A stretch of 40,589 bases of DNA from DASQHW01 sp038209365 (GTDB taxonomy: Bacteria > Actinomycetota > Acidimicrobiia > IMCC26256 > PALSA-610). Under the pieces are notes generated by a model. The model was not told the origin of the DNA. It was given only the letters and a program-made list of their open reading frames with translations, and did not search any database. Positions within the stretch are counted from its first letter, which is position 1. Each line of letters starts with the position of its first letter. The translations under genes were made by a program, and so were the position numbers. Positions 39,195 to 40,589 of the stretch are shown here, piece by piece. Where the stretch lies: NCBI GenBank assembly GCA_038209365.1, contig JBBQXS010000039.1:1-40589 (forward strand), in the 5' to 3' direction.

Positions 39195-39200
39195 ACGCTA
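39195..39200 (-). promoter_or_regulatory. Candidate -10 (TAGCGT) for a leaderless PhyH transcript
   Basis: On the minus strand TAGCGT is followed by seven bases and then GTG 39187, with no Shine-Dalgarno. Confidence 0.4.
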
Positions 39201-39219
39201 AATCAGGCGGCTGACATTG

Positions 39220-39239
39220 GACCGGGGTTTGAACCGGTC
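39220..39239. promoter_or_regulatory. Inverted repeat between divergent PhyH and SCO6745-family genes
   Basis: GACCGG (39220-39225) and CCGGTC (39234-39239) flank an eight-base loop in the 98-base divergent region. It could be an operator for either gene. Confidence 0.3.
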
Positions 39240-39271
39240 GCTCTCGCTGGCGTGAGGGGCGCCGGGGCTCC

Positions 39272-39279
39272 AGGAGGAG
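39272..39279 (+). promoter_or_regulatory. Shine-Dalgarno of the SCO6745-family gene
   Basis: AGGAGGAG with a six-base spacer to GTG 39286. This fixes the start three codons before the in-frame ATG at 39295. Confidence 0.7.
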
Positions 39280-39285
39280 TGCACC

Positions 39286-40107
39286 GTGAACTCGATGGCT
39301 CGCCGGATGTTCGGGCTGGTTGAGCCGATTGGTGTCATCCCCTACTCGGCCGACGAACCCAACGAGGCAATGTTCGCCCTGGGGTTCACCAACTACTGGG
39401 ACACCTACTTCGCCGGACGGGCGGCGCCCCTGGGCCTCGCCCCGGCAGAGGTGGTGGACGCGCTCTTCTACAACTTCGCTCCCGGTGAGGTGGCTCGCCA
39501 CATTCCGAAGGTGTGGCGCACAACCACGCCCGAAGCGGCGATAGCCGCTCGCCAGGCCGGTTGCGTGAAGGCGTTGCGGCGGATCCTTGGCGATCACGTC
39601 GACTCTCCCGGCTTCGCCCGCGCCGCTGAACTGTTGATCAAGGCGGCGACCAGCGCACCGTTCGAGGGCCGGCCGATGTACGCCGCGCTGCGCGCGGTCC
39701 CGATCCCCAATGACGTCGTGGCCCGCCTCTTCCATGCCGCTTCCTTGCTGCGCGAGCACCGTGGCGACGGACACATCGCAGCTCTGATGATTGAGGGTGT
39801 CGGCGGTCTCGAGGCTCACGTCCTGTTCGCCCTCGACATGGACATGCCCGCGGAGAAGTTCGGTCGCATCCACCACCTCCCGGCAGCGCAGCTCGCCGCC
39901 GTAATCGACGGAATGCGCGATCGCGGCCTTATCGGCGATGACGGTTGGCTCAGCGAACAGGGTCGCGCTGTCAAACAGAGGGTCGAGGCGCTCACCGACG
40001 ACCTCGCGGCGAAGCCCTACGTAAGCCTCGAGCCGGGCGAGCTCGACGAGCTCATGGCCAAGCTCGAGCCGCTCGCCGCGCTGCTACTCGCCGCCCAGGA
40101 CTGGTAG
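39286..40107 (+). CDS. SCO6745-family protein
   Basis: This 273-residue protein of an actinobacterial family has no firmly known function. Recognisable blocks are ARRMFGLVEPIGVIPY, ALGFTNYWDTYFAGRAAPLG, VVDALFYNFAPGEVARHIPKVW, LFHAASLLREHRGDGHIAAL (strongly typical) and a C-terminal region with winged-helix-like features (LAAVIDGMRDRGLIGDDGWLSEQGRAVKQRVEALTD, of which the G-W-L-S-x-x-G core is typical). Some annotations place it near MarR-type regulators because of this C-terminal helix-wing pattern; whether it binds DNA is unproven. Start GTG 39286 has a consensus Shine-Dalgarno. It is divergent from the PhyH dioxygenase. Confidence 0.85.
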   Translation: MNSMARRMFGLVEPIGVIPYSADEPNEAMFALGFTNYWDTYFAGRAAPLGLAPAEVVDALFYNFAPGEVARHIPKVWRTTTPEAAIAARQAGCVKALRRILGDHVDSPGFARAAELLIKAATSAPFEGRPMYAALRAVPIPNDVVARLFHAASLLREHRGDGHIAALMIEGVGGLEAHVLFALDMDMPAEKFGRIHHLPAAQLAAVIDGMRDRGLIGDDGWLSEQGRAVKQRVEALTDDLAAKPYVSLEPGELDELMAKLEPLAALLLAAQDW

Positions 40108-40133
40108 ACGCAGCAGCGACAGTTCTGTTCGCG

Positions 40134-40188
40134 CCACCAACGAGGCAAACGTTGCCTGCCGCGGCACTAGTCGCCGAGCAGTTGGTGG
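40134..40188. other. Y-shaped inverted-repeat element between convergent genes
   Basis: Outer arms CCACCAAC (40134-40141) and GTTGGTGG (40181-40188) are perfect complements. They enclose two hairpins: AGGCAA/TTGCCT around ACG (40143-40157) and CGGC/GCCG around a seven-base loop (40162-40176). Together they would fold as a three-way junction. It lies in the 104-base gap between convergent stops and could be a terminator, a small structured RNA or a recombination-type site. Confidence 0.5.
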
Positions 40189-40211
40189 TCATCTTCACGT
40201 CCGCGCCGAGA

Positions 40212-40589
40212 TCATCTGTGCTGTTGCAGGTGCTGGTTGAGTCGCGCTGCTTGGCGCGTCTGATGGTCGCGTTCTGCGAGGTTGGGTGCGTTGCGAGCCG
40301 CGTTGGCATAAAGGCGGGCAGCGAGCTCGAGATCACCGTTCTTCTCGTGGAGGTACGCGGCGACCGCTTCGCGCCGTGGGACGTGTTCGTCGACCTCGGC
40401 CAGTGCCGCCAGTCCTGCGAGCGCGCCGTCGGCCTCGCCGACTGCGACCGCACGGTTGAGCCGGACGATCGGAGTGTCGGCGAACCGGAGCAGCTCGTCG
40501 TACCACTCCACGATCTGGACCCAGTCGGTCTCCTCGACACGCGTCGCGTCGGCATGGAGCGCGGCGATCGCCGCTTGCGCCTGGTATTC
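40212..40589 (-). CDS. ECF sigma factor C-terminal part, ECF42/SigJ-like (5' end outside window)
   Basis: The frame is open to the window edge, so only the last ~125 codons of this minus-strand gene are present. Visible sequence (EYQAQAAIAALHAD, DWVQIVEWYDELLRFADTPIVRLNRAVAVGEADG in part, AAYLHEKNGDLELAARLYANA, RQAARLNQHLQQ) matches the C-terminal TPR-like extension of long ECF sigma factors. The sigma-2 and sigma-4 domains would lie beyond the edge. The L-N-R-A-V-A-V motif is the best landmark. Members of this group often sit beside a DGPF/YCII-domain gene; that gene is not in the window. There is no sign of truncation within the visible part. Confidence 0.88.
   Translation of the reverse strand, partial: EYQAQAAIAALHADATRVEETDWVQIVEWYDELLRFADTPIVRLNRAVAVGEADGALAGLAALAEVDEHVPRREAVAAYLHEKNGDLELAARLYANAARNAPNLAERDHQTRQAARLNQHLQQHR

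Noticed and set aside
39215..39240. tRNA-like T-arm (TTCAAAC loop on the minus strand)
   Set aside because: The stem pairs properly only with an eight-base loop, and no acceptor, D or anticodon arm can be built around it.
40134..40188. Integron attC site
   Set aside because: The arms end in AAC and begin with GTT, but they do not fit RYYYAAC/GTTRRRY, and no integrase or cassette array is present.

Overview
This is a GC-rich, gene-dense actinobacterial chromosome segment. An Acidimicrobiia-like lineage is my inference, from the RNase E/Obg neighbourhood, the actinobacterial-type QcrABC plus aa3 oxidase genes, a class of HelD helicase and an SCO6745-family protein. I see no rRNA, tRNA, CRISPR array, transposase or integrase. 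No stretch longer than 300 bases lacks a gene. Both window edges cut a gene: a radical-SAM protein on the left and an ECF sigma factor on the right.

Backbone. The genes TIGR03960 radical SAM, TIGR03936/DUF2344 and rne (2-4627), rplU-rpmA (19800-20387) and obg-proB-proA (32048-35708) form a neighbourhood that is close to contiguous in many Gram-positive genomes. Here it is split by two blocks.

Block 1 (about 4.65-19.6 kb) is a signalling and transport module. It holds two cyclic-nucleotide-binding proteins, a metallo-beta-lactamase-fold hydrolase, and a response regulator fused to a class III nucleotide cyclase. The cyclase heads a tightly packed operon with one MacB-type ATPase, three tandem ~800-residue FtsX-type permeases and a DesK/NarX-type membrane histidine kinase. 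Two response-regulator genes converge on it. Receiver domains at both ends of the block are closely alike, so I infer one circuit: the kinase senses, the regulators and cyclase respond, the cNMP proteins relay, and the ABC genes are the co-expressed output or sensor. Two ~50-bp direct repeats lie at the junction with rplU.

Block 2 (about 20.4-32.0 kb) starts with a small ParB-fold-like protein and a HelD-type helicase. It then carries a minus-strand respiratory operon, read ctaG, qcrC, qcrA, ctaC, ctaD, ctaE, a 119-residue membrane protein and qcrB. The genes are joined by successive 4-bp stop/start overlaps. They would encode a cytochrome bc plus aa3 oxidase chain, with a cytochrome c domain fused to CtaC. 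A HhH-GPD protein and a Thr-rich lipoprotein close the block.

Right end (35.7-40.6 kb). A MoxR AAA+ ATPase and a VWA (CoxE-like) protein follow proA. They are followed by a PhyH-type dioxygenase, an SCO6745-family protein, a folded Y-shaped inverted-repeat element and the tail of an ECF42-like sigma factor. Several genes have a TANNNT hexamer 6-8 bases before the start codon and no Shine-Dalgarno, which suggests leaderless transcripts.
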